In this document: positions 47,099 to 57,046 of the stretch, piece after piece
Position numbering within the stretch: the first letter of the stretch is position 1
Layout: every line of letters starts with the position of its first letter
From: Candidatus Hodarchaeota archaeon
Lineage (GTDB): Archaea > Asgardarchaeota > Heimdallarchaeia > Hodarchaeales > Hodarchaeaceae
Direction of reading: 5' to 3'
Length of the DNA: 64,000 nucleotides
Assembly (NCBI GenBank): GCA_016840285.1
Contig: JAEOSR010000153.1
Location: 1 to 64,000, forward strand
The notes under the pieces: generated by a model
What the model was told of the DNA's origin: nothing
Databases searched by the model: none
The model's input: the letters and a program-made list of their open reading frames with translations, nothing else
Program-made: the position numbers and the translations under genes

Positions 47099-47384
47099 TG
47101 TGTAACAGGAACTTTTGTTTTTATCATCTTTGCCTGCAGCAGGAGGAAGATATAATTTTTACGCACATCATTTACAAATGTATATAGATTGTATTGCAAT
47201 ATGATAAATACGATAATAACATAGTCTACCATTAATTTAGAAGAAGGTACTTGTTTCATAATCACTTTGTTAATACTTTCTACATTAGTTTATGAAACAA
47301 GGGTTATGAAATATAAAGTTTAAGATTTAATAACAACATTTTACGCTTTGGTTTAATTAGGGTTTTTTGGTGGTGTGATCTCAT

Positions 47385-47714
47385 TTGACAACAGAGGAAG
47401 AACATACAGGTCAAATACGAAGCCCTATTACGGTTATTCTTGGTCATGTGGATTCTGGTAAGACTAGTTTATTAGATAAAGTCCGTGGGACAGCAGTTCA
47501 ATCGCGGGAATCAGGAGGGATTACTCAGCACATTGGAGCGAGTTTTTTTCCTATTGAAACAGTGACTGCGCTCTATGGTTCTTTATTAGCTCCAAGCCAG
47601 AGAACGCTTAAAATCCCTGGTATCCTAATAATTGACACCCCAGGCCATAGCTCATTTATGAATTTACGACAACGAGGAGCTACAAAAGAAGAAAACAATT
47701 ACGCAGAATTCTAG
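47385..47714 (+). pseudogene. Truncated aIF5B 5' copy
   Basis: This 109-residue frame is the N-terminal G domain start of aIF5[25 protein letters not shown] and DTPGHSSF. It closely matches the full gene at 60766 but ends at LRQRG, followed by unrelated residues and a TAG. In 48 aligned codons I count 25 synonymous differences and one amino-acid change, so the copy was under selection before truncation. The fragment has G1 and G3 but no NKID and cannot work as a GTPase. The TTG has GGTG upstream. Confidence 0.85.
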
Positions 47715-47738
47715 ATAATTGAGTTCAGATTATCTAGA
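47710..47738. repeat. 10-bp perfect inverted repeat at the island's left edge
   Basis: TCTAGATAAT (47710-47719) and ATTATCTAGA (47729-47738) flank a nine-base loop, between the convergent stops of the truncated aIF5B copy and the gene at 47739. It could be a bidirectional terminator or a remnant of an element end. Confidence 0.55.
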
Positions 47739-48191
47739 TTAATTATCAATTTCTTTTGATATTTTAGCAACTACATCTGCAGGTAGTTCCTCTTGAAAAA
47801 GATGACCACAATCTCCAAAGAGTTCTTTCTTTGGATCTGATCCCCATGTTATTACCGTAACTTCTCGAAATATGTCATTACACGTTGGACACGGAAACCA
47901 GATAATTGGTTCTCCATCTTCAATTCTTAAAAATCTAGGAATCCTTTGTTGTTTAATTTCTAAACTAGTATCAGATGAATCAATAAATACAATTTCCCTC
48001 TTCAATCTTTCTCTTCCTTTTTGCATTTCTAATTGGGAATCATCTATACTGGTTCCTACAGGGTTAGGAAGAAGTGGTTCCAAAGAATCCAATGGTTTCT
48101 TTTGTTCTATTGTCTTACAAATTGGACAGGAATTGTCTATTGAAAGAATACCACCACATTGGGAACAATAAAAAAAATGTAATTTAGTCAT
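47739..48191 (-). CDS. Double zinc-ribbon protein of unknown function
   Basis: This 150-residue protein has an N-terminal zinc ribbon CSQC...CPIC, a helical charged middle with a LKREIVFID segment, and a second Cys pair CPTC followed by GDCGH. No family was recognised. The ATG follows the stop of the gene at 48192 directly and GGAGGAG lies seven bases upstream. It is convergent with the truncated aIF5B copy. Confidence 0.6.
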   Translation of the reverse strand: MTKLHFFYCSQCGGILSIDNSCPICKTIEQKKPLDSLEPLLPNPVGTSIDDSQLEMQKGRERLKREIVFIDSSDTSLEIKQQRIPRFLRIEDGEPIIWFPCPTCNDIFREVTVITWGSDPKKELFGDCGHLFQEELPADVVAKISKEIDN

Positions 48192-48797
48192 TTATTTCTC
48201 CTCCTCATAATGAAAACATGAGACTGGATACTCCCTTATTTTTCCTGTGATTAGATTTTTTTTACAATCCGTAATAAGGTGTAATTCCCTTTTTAGTTGC
48301 AACCTTATCAAACTTCGCTTACATGATAGACAGATGGGCAGGGAAATATCGTAGGTGTCATTCAATGGGCACCAGTTAGGAATACAACTTATATTTACTA
48401 GTTCTTTAGGTTTATTCCAGTTTAAAGCTAAACAAACCCATTTATTTGGACGAGACCTTTTTTTCTTGAATACTGGTAAATTGATAGCAAATTGACAAGA
48501 TGTACAATTTTTTCCTTGATTTTTAACCCTGTATTTCTGAACATCAAGTTTATCATGTTTCTTATTCTTTAATGAGTGAATTCTTGACACATCGAGTTTG
48601 TACAATTCAATAGGTCTTTTTTTTATTTCAAAATCTAATTTTGGATTGTTTTTTGCCCACTTTTGCATTTTAATTATTGTTGTTTTTTTATTCTTTATGT
48701 CAAAAATCCTTTGGATGTCATTACAAGATATACTAAATAAATAATTAGAAAACATATACTTCAAAACTCTATGTGTAACACTATTTCCATGAATCAT
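48192..48797 (-). CDS. Cys-rich protein with possible winged helix
   Basis: This 201-residue basic protein has an N-terminal segment (about 5-50) that looks helical and may be a winged helix, with IQRIFDIKNKKTTIIKMQKW. The C-terminal half has several Cys pairs (CTSC, CIPNWC, CLSC) suggesting zinc or an iron-sulfur cluster. No family was recognised. It is co-transcribed with 47739 and divergent from the nuclease operon, only 38 bases away, so it could be a regulator of that operon. Confidence 0.5.
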   Translation of the reverse strand: MIHGNSVTHRVLKYMFSNYLFSISCNDIQRIFDIKNKKTTIIKMQKWAKNNPKLDFEIKKRPIELYKLDVSRIHSLKNKKHDKLDVQKYRVKNQGKNCTSCQFAINLPVFKKKRSRPNKWVCLALNWNKPKELVNISCIPNWCPLNDTYDISLPICLSCKRSLIRLQLKRELHLITDCKKNLITGKIREYPVSCFHYEEEK

Positions 48798-48835
48798 TAA
48801 CCATTGATGACTGGAAAATAAGTCTAGAAAACCAA

Positions 48836-49024
48836 TTGAACCAAATTCAATTTGACATTAATTCTCAAATCATTCAAGTAAAGGATATCACAAAAAAGGA
48901 GGAAATTGTCCCTAGTGAGTGGGTTGGCCGTTTCGCGGCAATTATATTGAACACTCAAAAACTTCAGAAGGAAATGGAGATAATAATGGGGGAATTGATT
49001 GAAAAGGAAGCGATCTTTCTGTGA
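48836..49024 (+). CDS. Small protein leading the Cas4-like nuclease operon
   Basis: This 62-residue protein starts at TTG and ends in a GTGA overlap with the nuclease gene. It is a helical, charged polypeptide with a Trp-containing turn. No family was recognised. The frame upstream (IDDWKISLENQ) also reads like coding sequence but has no standard start, so the N-terminus may extend or be truncated. Confidence 0.45.
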   Translation: MNQIQFDINSQIIQVKDITKKEEIVPSEWVGRFAAIILNTQKLQKEMEIIMGELIEKEAIFL

Positions 49025-49791
49025 ATGGAATATCATCATCACTTCTTGGACAATTTATTCAACAGGGCTGCGATTTAGAATACTCACCTACTAGAACGAC
49101 TGTAAAAGCTGGTGTAAGGGGAATAATCGTTGAAAAGATCATCAACGAAATCTTAAAATATGGTGCCTGGTCAGATTTCCCCTGTAACTTAAGTAGCTTA
49201 TCAAAGAATGATGTGAACATTTCAAAATATATCGATCGTATTCTTGCTCAGTTCTATCGATCTGTTCAAAGATTAACTCCGAATGAACGTAGAAACCTAA
49301 AAAATTATCTCTTCAATACCATTTTTTGGTCTTTTTCAAAAATTAAAATCTTTTTGTTAAATCAGAATTGCTTTTTTTCAACAATAAAATATGATTTGAA
49401 TACTCAACATACAATTCAAGGAAAGATTGCAGGAAATCGCGTTGTGGCAAGAATAGATAACTGGCAGCAGGTTGGATTACAAGTAATACTTGGTGAAATT
49501 AAAGATCGAAACTGGAGTTATCCATTTCCAAATCCTGGAGATTTAGTTCAAACTCTTATTGGTGCTCAATTAGCAAGTCAACAAGGTTTGATTGTCCGAT
49601 ACAATTGGATATTATATGTTCCTGCATCAAACTATCATTATTTTTCACTTTATCCCAATGCTATCGATTTATTAACAGAAACTTTAATTAGATATCAGAA
49701 TGATTTAACACCAAATAGTTGCGATTGGTGTAGGTCTCTTTATAATAAATGTCCTCGAAAATTAATAATGGGAGGAGGTTTATCTGATTAA
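49021..49791 (+). CDS. Cas4-like/RecB-family nuclease with Fe-S cysteine pattern
   Basis: This 256-residue protein has a PD-(D/E)xK nuclease core with D146 in ARIDNW, E159-x-K161 in LGEIKDR and Q177 in DLVQTLIGAQL. It has C17 near the N-terminus and C234-x2-C237-x6-C244 at the end, the four-cysteine arrangement that holds [4Fe-4S] in Cas4, AddB and Dna2. No other cas gene and no CRISPR array is in the window, so it is best called a stand-alone Cas4-like nuclease. The GTG start overlaps the upstream small gene. A second gene follows by about 90 bases. Confidence 0.7.
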   Translation: MNGISSSLLGQFIQQGCDLEYSPTRTTVKAGVRGIIVEKIINEILKYGAWSDFPCNLSSLSKNDVNISKYIDRILAQFYRSVQRLTPNERRNLKNYLFNTIFWSFSKIKIFLLNQNCFFSTIKYDLNTQHTIQGKIAGNRVVARIDNWQQVGLQVILGEIKDRNWSYPFPNPGDLVQTLIGAQLASQQGLIVRYNWILYVPASNYHYFSLYPNAIDLLTETLIRYQNDLTPNSCDWCRSLYNKCPRKLIMGGGLSD

Positions 49792-49885
49792 GGATACGAT
49801 TTTTGATAAAGCAGAGTCAATAATCACCGAGGAAATTGATGGAATTAAGATATCTGTCCCTGAACTCGCATTTAATACTCGTTCA

Positions 49886-50692
49886 GTGTGGAAACCATTA
49901 TTTGCTTTTTGTACATATCGTGAAATCCTGTCAACGGACACAAATCTCCTTAAAATTTTCCTTGGAAATTATCACGATTTGTTATTTCGTATACAAAAAT
50001 TGTCCAATCTAATTGACCTACCAAATTCTGAAGAAATTGAAATTGACCTTCTGATACCAGTAGATCAGCTTAGAACTAAGGAGAAAGGAGAAATCATTGA
50101 GAACATGCGAGGTTGGTGGTTGAATTTTCTGAAAGAATTGAGAAATTATTCAAACAATCGCTTACGTAATTATTGGGATTTTGAGGAATTAAATAACAAA
50201 CAATGGACTAAATTAAGAGAAGAGATGAATGAGAAGTATATTGTTTATCGGCAAGCCTATTCAGATCAATCTGCTGGAATAAAAGCAAGAAACTATCAAA
50301 ATGTCATCCTAAATCGTGAGTCATTTCTGAAGAAACTAACAAATGAAATATTTTCTTATTTAGAGCTCGAATTACAAAAAGTAGAGGGAGTTGAACCTTC
50401 ATTAATAGAAACGAGAACAAATGGAATACAAATCATAAAACCTGAAGAACCTAAACTACCAGATTTTGTAACTGGCCCACTTGACGAGTGGTTATTAAAT
50501 CTCTCACCTCACGATCGTAGTTTCTTAGATCTAATTCTGAATAAATTCAATAAAGGTGAGAAAGTAGCAATTTATGAATTAGGGACAAAAAACAGTATCC
50601 CACGCCAAAAAATTGAATATCTTTGTTCTTTCTTAACAGAGTTCCTTCCAGCAATTCAACACCTTGAATCAAAGCAATATAATGAATATTGA
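49886..50692 (+). CDS. Uncharacterised helical protein in the nuclease operon
   Basis: This protein, 268 residues from GTG 49886, was not recognised. It is mainly helical and charged, with a Trp-rich segment (MRGWWLNFLKEL) and a C-terminal part (EKVAIYELGTKNSIPRQKIE) that resembles a winged-helix or helix-turn-helix. The frame stays open upstream (LIKDTIFDKAESIITEEIDG) back to about 49788, just after GGAGG, with only ATT or CTG as possible starts there, so the true N-terminus may be about 33 residues longer. It follows the nuclease closely and probably works with it. Confidence 0.5.
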   Translation: MWKPLFAFCTYREILSTDTNLLKIFLGNYHDLLFRIQKLSNLIDLPNSEEIEIDLLIPVDQLRTKEKGEIIENMRGWWLNFLKELRNYSNNRLRNYWDFEELNNKQWTKLREEMNEKYIVYRQAYSDQSAGIKARNYQNVILNRESFLKKLTNEIFSYLELELQKVEGVEPSLIETRTNGIQIIKPEEPKLPDFVTGPLDEWLLNLSPHDRSFLDLILNKFNKGEKVAIYELGTKNSIPRQKIEYLCSFLTEFLPAIQHLESKQYNEY

Positions 50693-51013
50693 TAACAAAT
50701 AATCATAAACGGAGAAAAAAACTAAAGATTATTTTAGATTTCTTTGTTGATTTCAAAGTAGGTATAAATAACTTCATATTACATTACTACTGAATGACAA
50801 TACAGTGGCAATAATTTACATATAAAGTAAGAATAATTTCATTATAACTGAATCGTACATTCTAAACTTTTTGAAAATTAAACTTTTTAAGCTTAGTGTG
50901 TCTTCAAGACCTGTTATATTTAGATGAAGCTTAAGAATATTATTCATTAATATTATTATTTTGACATTACACATTTCCTCTCTTAGTCTCAATAATCGAC
51001 TCTCAAAAGAGGA
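50693..51013. other. Intergenic region, 321 bases
   Basis: Very AT-rich. TTAAGCTT (50887-50894) and AAGCTTAA (50927-50934) form an 8-bp inverted repeat with a 32-base spacer. A GAGGAGTGAGGAGA before 51029 is the ribosome-binding site of the next gene. No RNA or coding frame is evident. Confidence 0.4.
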
Positions 51014-53885
51014 GTGAGGAGAAATATTATGAATATAAAACAGATATTAATTCTTTGTATAGTCTTTTTGCTTAGTATGGTAATAGCCCCATCTTCTCTA
51101 AGCATGATGGGGACTATTGCAGGTTCTGAACCAATTACTACAGACCGTTTGGGTTCAGAGATGATTTGGCCTGATAATCCCGTAAATTCCTTAAAAAACC
51201 CGAAAAGTAATGAATTGGTAAATATAGTTCCAAAATATTCAACAGATTCTCATACTCAAAATAATTTAAGTCAGGATGGAACAGTCGAGATAATGGAAGC
51301 AAGAGGTCAAACCTATCGTCACTTTAGATATCAAAACATTACAAACAAATATTTGTACCAATCAGATACATTAGTTCAAAAACCTGGGGTCGTAGAAGGC
51401 ACAAAATGGGTAAATTTTGATGAATATCCTGTTGAATTCATCGTTCGTTTTATAAACGGAACTTTAGTTTCTTTCAGTTCCTCCAACGAAGTAGAGCAGT
51501 TTATCAGTGAATGTAATCATTCACAATTATGGGGAGTAGGTGTAGAGACTTATGCTGGCATTATGGGATTTTATTTAAATTTTAAAGATCTAAAAAACGG
51601 ACATGGTCAGTATATTTATTGGCCCCGCCTTTCAGATGGGGCAATCACTCCATATAACATGCCATTGTACAACATCTTCCCTCACCTTCATACGAAGCAA
51701 AAGGGAGTGTGGAAAGATCGAATTTTATCTGATCATTCATTGTACATTTCTCCTACTCAAGATCCAAGAAACAATTTGGAGTTTTTTACATCTGGATCTC
51801 AGATTGGGATTCAATATCTGTCACCAAATGTAACTATTCAGGGATCAATATGGGATTTTATCCATGGATTTAAATTCAACCTTTCTGATGGGCTTTTCCA
51901 CATGATTTCTACTCTCCAATGTCATAATCAAGACTTTGAAGATATTGGAATGACTTATGAAATCCTCTCATCTCCACAGGCGGCTGATACTTCATATGAA
52001 CTAGCACAATTTCAACTCGGTAATGAATCACATGAAGTAACATTGGGTATCTCTCAAGCTTGGGAAGCAGGGGCTTACATAAAAAACTATTCTTCAAGTG
52101 TTAAGATTATCTCTCAGAATAACGAGAATTTCCGCTTTACTTTCGATGATATGAGAGATGCTGGATTTACCAAGAGATCTTTGCAACTGTATGACCAACT
52201 ACTCCCTGGTGGGAGCATAAGAAAAGCACTTCAGACTGGAATGTTTAATTATGGGTCATTTTTGGCAGGAGAGAGAATAGAGATTGATCCTACGACGGGA
52301 ACAAGGTATTCAACAGATAATTATGATCTATATCTAGAGTCGACGACATATACCACCAGTTCAACCGCTCTAGTGGTAGGTCTTTCAGGGGGCCAGCCAG
52401 AGTCATATAATAAAAAGGCATTCATTGCGTTTAACACAGGACTTGAATATGAAATAGGATCTATTGATTCAAATTCTTTCCGTATCTACTATGGAGGTAC
52501 AGATAGTTTTGAGTCAGGAGAAGGGATTTCTTTGCGTGTCTATAATGTCGTGGGTTCAGGAAACGGGGCCAATTCAAACACAGCTAAAGAGAACTCAAAA
52601 TCACATTCACTAGGAACTAACTCCCTCCAGAATTTAGTGTGGGGAAATGGCCTCTCTGCAGGTTATCACACAGGCTCCACTTCAAAAGTTGACAGTCTCT
52701 TAGAATATTGGGATACAAACCGAGGTAATGGTGAGAATTGGATCAGTTTCCGACTTGAGGCTTATGGAGCGGATCCTTTTACTGAAGACAAGGCTGGTTT
52801 TGTTGACTCCCAATATAGCGGTACATCACATGACCCGAAACTCTCTTTCACTTATACCTGGGCACATCCTCCAAACTTAGATATCACTACCGTCTCTGTT
52901 AATGGTTCCCCTCCCCCTGAAAAAGGCGATAATATCCAGTTCAAGGTCACGGTTTATAATAGCGGAACTGTCCCTGCAACAGATGTCAGGACTCGAATCA
53001 AGATCAAAGCGGGGGTGGACTATCCCTGGGGGGTATATCAATGATTGGGCGTACCATGGCCCCTTGGCTGGTGGTGCAACAATAATTTTTTCGACAACGA
53101 TAGGGAATGATGGTATATTTCAGTATAATGGAGATTGGTACGCCTGGAATGCTGGCAATTACAAAATCGAGCAAGTTGATGTACAGTGTAACGAAGGGTC
53201 CTCTGATTCATATACGACGTTAGTGGATTTTGATATAGATAGTTCTACGCCTGATATTGTCTTTACCGTGGTTTATTATGATACTGAATTCGCAGCACTT
53301 TCCTTTATAAGTAGTGTGAGTAGTTTCTTTGAAAGTACTGTAACGCATAAGGTCAGAATACATGATAATGAAGATCAAACTTTAGCCACTTATGATAATA
53401 CCGGTTTTTCAGAAATGATGGGTGTATCCTATGTATGTTTGTACCGGACTGGTTGGGATCCACCTGCAAGTTATACTAGGCCACAGGTGCAAGCCGATGT
53501 AAAAGAATATGCAGGGATTGACCTTGGACTTTCCTCAGACTGGGCAGGGCCTTCAGGAGGATCTCTTACAAATCTCGATAACCATGGGTTTGATTTCCTC
53601 GTTGGTTTATCAGGAGCAGCGCTAAGTGAGACTGGAGGTCGGGCTGGTATACCAGGTAACAATCTGATAGTCAAAGTAAAGGAAGGCAATGGTTTAAACC
53701 AGACTGAAAGAATTTTGATTCATGAATTATCACATACTTTTGGAGCAAATGGAAATTATCCTGATTGTGAAATTTATTCAGTGATGAATGGCGCAAAAAA
53801 TCATATTAAATATATAGAGGAAAAATGGCTCGTCTTTTGGGATTATATCATTGATAACGATATGACACATACATACAGAGGATAA
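51014..53885 (+). pseudogene. Secreted metzincin-like metalloprotease, one frameshift
   Basis: Two overlapping frames make one protein of about 955 residues. The first (51014-53044) has a signal peptide, a long beta-rich region and a CARDB-like domain that begins PNLDITTVSVNG. It reads off frame at a G6 run (53028-53033). The second frame continues the same domain with YINDWAYHGPLAGG and ends with HELSHTFGANGNYPD (HExxHxxG) and YSVMNG, a zinc-site and Met-turn pair like metzincins. Removing one G joins the frames. The break may be a sequencing indel or a real mutation. An ATG at 51029 with strong purine-rich leader is a likely start. Confidence 0.72.
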
Positions 53886-53896
53886 CTCCTCAAAAC

Positions 53897-53905
53897 TTTT
53901 TTTTT
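53897..53905 (+). terminator. T9 run after the metalloprotease
   Basis: Nine T directly after the 53885 stop, before the start of the next gene at 53974. Confidence 0.5.
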
Positions 53906-53973
53906 CGTTAAACACTTCGCTAAAAGATACTGTTATAAATGGCCTTCTTCACAGAAAGGTTAGAGAAAAGGAA

Positions 53974-54777
53974 ATGATTCTAATTTTCAGATTTGCTAGA
54001 AAAAAAGGAAATTCTTCAGTTAAACTACTATTACATGTATGTCTCGTGTCTATCCTCATAGTTACACCATTTAATCTGGTTTATGGGAATGAAGATGAAA
54101 ATAATAACACCTCAGTAATTAATTCTGACCCCGCGCTCTTTACCCTAGGTGTTCAGGTGGGGGATTGGAGGGAATACAATTTAACCATACTATATAACCC
54201 CTCCGAGCCATTTGATACATTATATAGAGAGGAAGGTCAAAAATTCCTTGTTGAAGTTAGAAATGTAACAGATCTCTTCTACAAATATACCATCAAGAAA
54301 TTTCGCTTAAATGGAAGTATATTTGGAACAACAAGTCATTGTATCGTCTCGAGGGATGTTAGACCAACATATACTGGATATGTGACCACTACAAACCTTG
54401 CTTTCTTAGAACAAAGTCTGAAGACTGAATATGAAAAAAGAAAAATTACATATCAGATTAAGGGCCAAGAATTACTTGTGCACTGGGTGCGGAATTCTAC
54501 CACTAACCCAAATCATGAGGAAAACCACAGTTTTAGTGAGGTGTGGAGTATTGATCTTACTACTGGTTGGCGGAATTATTATACGAATATTCTCATAGAT
54601 AAAGGGGTTCTTAAACGACATATCGTTGTGGAGGTCATTAGAAGTAATACCATGAATAATAGCTCCTCCCCCCAACATGCTCCTCCTCTTTCTGGTCTTC
54701 AGATTCTTAACACAACTGCCATCTTATTTTTCGTGGGAATTGTGGTGATTATTATCAGAAGGTATAAAATTCATTGA
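53974..54777 (+). CDS. Membrane-anchored extracellular protein of unknown function
   Basis: This 267-residue protein has an N-terminal signal helix (about 16-36), an extracellular beta-rich domain with many N-glycosylation-like sequons (NTS, NLT, NVT, NGS, NSS), and a C-terminal transmembrane helix (about 243-262) with a basic end. The segment VQVGDWREYNLT recurs in archaeal surface proteins. No catalytic motif is seen. It may be related in function to the metalloprotease upstream, but it has its own leader. Confidence 0.5.
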   Translation: MILIFRFARKKGNSSVKLLLHVCLVSILIVTPFNLVYGNEDENNNTSVINSDPALFTLGVQVGDWREYNLTILYNPSEPFDTLYREEGQKFLVEVRNVTDLFYKYTIKKFRLNGSIFGTTSHCIVSRDVRPTYTGYVTTTNLAFLEQSLKTEYEKRKITYQIKGQELLVHWVRNSTTNPNHEENHSFSEVWSIDLTTGWRNYYTNILIDKGVLKRHIVVEVIRSNTMNNSSSPQHAPPLSGLQILNTTAILFFVGIVVIIIRRYKIH

Positions 54778-55041
54778 TAGATAGATGCTTAAAGATTATG
54801 TATTTTTCTCTGGAGTATCTCCTCCCATGAGTAACAGCAACACCTCGTTTTCATTTTTTTTGGAATTCCTTTCTTAAAGACTTTCGAAGTTTAATCGTGA
54901 AAAATTAGATCATCATCCTGATACTCCTCAATCCGTACCCACTGAAAGGAAGACCTCAAGAAGCAAAACAACCTCTCCTAAGAAATGTTTTTAATGGAAA
55001 AGCTTATTCTTTGAATATCTGTATTTAATGACTGAGGAACG

Positions 55042-56739
55042 ATGTTAAGAAAAAGAAACAAACTAATTTTCGAAACTTTGTTTCTAGCTATTTTTTTGCT
55101 TAATCTTAGTATTAATTTGTCTACGATCCAAATTAGTTTATTTAACTCGTTAGTTTCAGTAAACAGATCAATCTCACAGAATTATACAGTACATGACCCC
55201 ATAGTGATTGTCAACGATAATCAACTAGCTGCTGTGGCGAATAGTGGTACGGGAGTGGTTAATGATCCCTATATTATTGCTAAATGGAATATAATTGCTT
55301 CTACAACTCATGGCATTTACATAGCTGGGACAACAAAGCATTTTAGAATCGAAAATTGCTGGATTGTCAATTCTAGCTATTATGGTATATTTGTGGATGA
55401 TGTTGCCACAGGAACAGCTACTATTACAAACAATACCTGCAACAATAATAGGTATCATGGTATCTCATTTGATTATTCTGGTTCTTCGACTATCGTCAAC
55501 AACACCTGTAACAGCAATAATGAAAATGGTATTTCCTTATTCGAAAGTAGTTCTTTGACTATAGCCAACAACACCTGTACCAGCAACAGTAGGGCTGGTA
55601 TCTCCCTTGGGGATTCTGATTATTCGACTATAACCAACAACACCTGTAACAGCAATACTGTGGATGGCATTGACTTAGGGAATTCTGGTTCTTCGACAAT
55701 CGTCAAAAACACTTGCAATAGCAATAATAAAAATGGAATCTCCCTTTCCGAAAGTAGTTCTTCAATTGTAGCCAACAACACCTGTACCAGCAATAGTAGG
55801 GCTGGTATCGTCCTTTCCGAGAGTAGTTCTTCGATTGTAGCCAACAACACCTGTACCAGCAATGGTAGGGCTGGTATCGTCCTTTCCGAGAGTAGTTCTT
55901 CGATTGTAGCCAACAACACCTGTACCAGCGATGGTGGGGCTGGCATCTACCTTCGTGATTCTTCTTCTTCGATTGTAGTCAACAACTTGTTTTTCGATGA
56001 TGGGCTTGTTTTGGGGACATCTTCTAAAGAGGAAATATTCTCGTACACAGTTGAGAATAACACAGTTAATGAATTTCCTCTAGGTTATTTTGAGAATATA
56101 ACTGATAGTACGATCACCGAGACATATGGACAGCTTATCCTAGTAAATTGTAACAACACCATTTCGAAAAACCAAAACTGTTCTAATACCTCTATAGGAA
56201 TAGCTCTGCATTATTGTGATGAGAACCAATTAGCCAACAATACCTGCACCAACAATAGTGCGTATGGCATCTACCTTAGTTATTCTACTTTTTCAACTGT
56301 GGCCAACAACACCTGTACCATCAATGGTGAGGATGGTATCTCCCTTGATTATTCTGATCATAACTCTATTGTATGGAATATGTTGTTTGGGAATGGACAT
56401 TACGGGATCGAGTTATCCGAGAATTCTGATAATAATTCCATTCACCACAATTCATTTATCGAGAATGGGCAGGATAACTCACAAGGGTATGATGATGGTT
56501 CGAACAATCAATGGTATGATGAAACATTATTGGAGGGCAATAGCTGGTCAAACTACTCTGGTACAGGCAGTTATTTCATAGCTGGTTCATCTGGATCTAG
56601 TGATCCATATCCCTCTCTACCCAGTACAACAGATCTTAACTGCTTTTTTTCCCTCTTGACTCGAATTGGATTATTCTTAATCGTCCTTGGATTATTAGGA
56701 GTCTTATTCTTCCTAACCAGACGTAACAAATCAGCATAA
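55042..56739 (+). CDS. Parallel beta-helix surface protein, NosD-like repeats
   Basis: This 565-residue protein has an N-terminal signal or anchor helix (about 10-30), then about 18 beta-helix coils with the repeated IxNNTCxSNxxxGI pattern and SS-rich turns, like NosD/CASH carbohydrate-binding proteins, and a C-terminal hydrophobic helix (about 540-558) with TRRNK. Each coil is about 23 residues. Three adjacent coils are nearly identical in DNA (see repeat at 55750). Cysteines in the NTC motif line up along one face of the helix. Function is likely polysaccharide binding or cleavage at the surface; no catalytic residues were identified. Confidence 0.8.
   Translation: MLRKRNKLIFETLFLAIFLLNLSINLSTIQISLFNSLVSVNRSISQNYTVHDPIVIVNDNQLAAVANSGTGVVNDPYIIAKWNIIASTTHGIYIAGTTKHFRIENCWIVNSSYYGIFVDDVATGTATITNNTCNNNRYHGISFDYSGSSTIVNNTCNSNNENGISLFESSSLTIANNTCTSNSRAGISLGDSDYSTITNNTCNSNTVDGIDLGNSGSSTIVKNTCNSNNKNGISLSESSSSIVANNTCTSNSRAGIVLSESSSSIVANNTCTSNGRAGIVLSESSSSIVANNTCTSDGGAGIYLRDSSSSIVVNNLFFDDGLVLGTSSKEEIFSYTVENNTVNEFPLGYFENITDSTITETYGQLILVNCNNTISKNQNCSNTSIGIALHYCDENQLANNTCTNNSAYGIYLSYSTFSTVANNTCTINGEDGISLDYSDHNSIVWNMLFGNGHYGIELSENSDNNSIHHNSFIENGQDNSQGYDDGSNNQWYDETLLEGNSWSNYSGTGSYFIAGSSGSSDPYPSLPSTTDLNCFFSLLTRIGLFLIVLGLLGVLFFLTRRNKSA
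55750..55956 (+). repeat. Three 69-bp tandem repeats
   Basis: Units begin at 55750, 55819 and 55888, each 23 codons (GAG/GAA AGT AGT TCT...). They differ at only a few positions, fewer than the surrounding coils, which suggests recent duplication within the beta-helix gene. Copy number could vary between strains. Confidence 0.85.
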
Positions 56740-57046
56740 GTTTTGTATGGGAACTTTAGTGATTGCTATAAAGAAGTATAAACGCCAATGAAGGATAAAT
56801 AAAAATAAAAAAATTCTTCCCTGTTATTAAGGAGCAAAAATGAAATTTAACCTCTTCTGGATATCATGCTGTCCAATTAATGGTTTTTACCATTCCTAGA
56901 CCATAGAAGGAAGAATGTAGCAAATTATCCTCCCTTTTTGTTTTGGTTGAAAATTTTGAATTTAAATACACTACTAAAGAATTATTAGTAGAAATGTCTG
57001 AAGATCTCATCGCAGGTAATGGATCTCCAACACAAAGGGGATTATA
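56740..57046. other. Intergenic region, 307 bases
   Basis: AT-rich with no recognised gene or RNA. It separates the beta-helix gene from the 1167-residue gene and holds the leader of the latter. Confidence 0.4.

Noticed and set aside
49021..49791. Call of cas4 as part of a CRISPR system
   Set aside because: No cas1, cas2, effector or array is in the window; the four-Cys nuclease pattern also occurs in AddB and Dna2.
55620..55946. Minus-strand 108-residue open frame
   Set aside because: It is the antisense shadow of the tandem repeats and has a repetitive, non-natural composition.
55440..55980. Repeated units resembling a CRISPR-like array
   Set aside because: The repeats are coding, in frame, with 23-codon units and no unique spacers; they are beta-helix coils.
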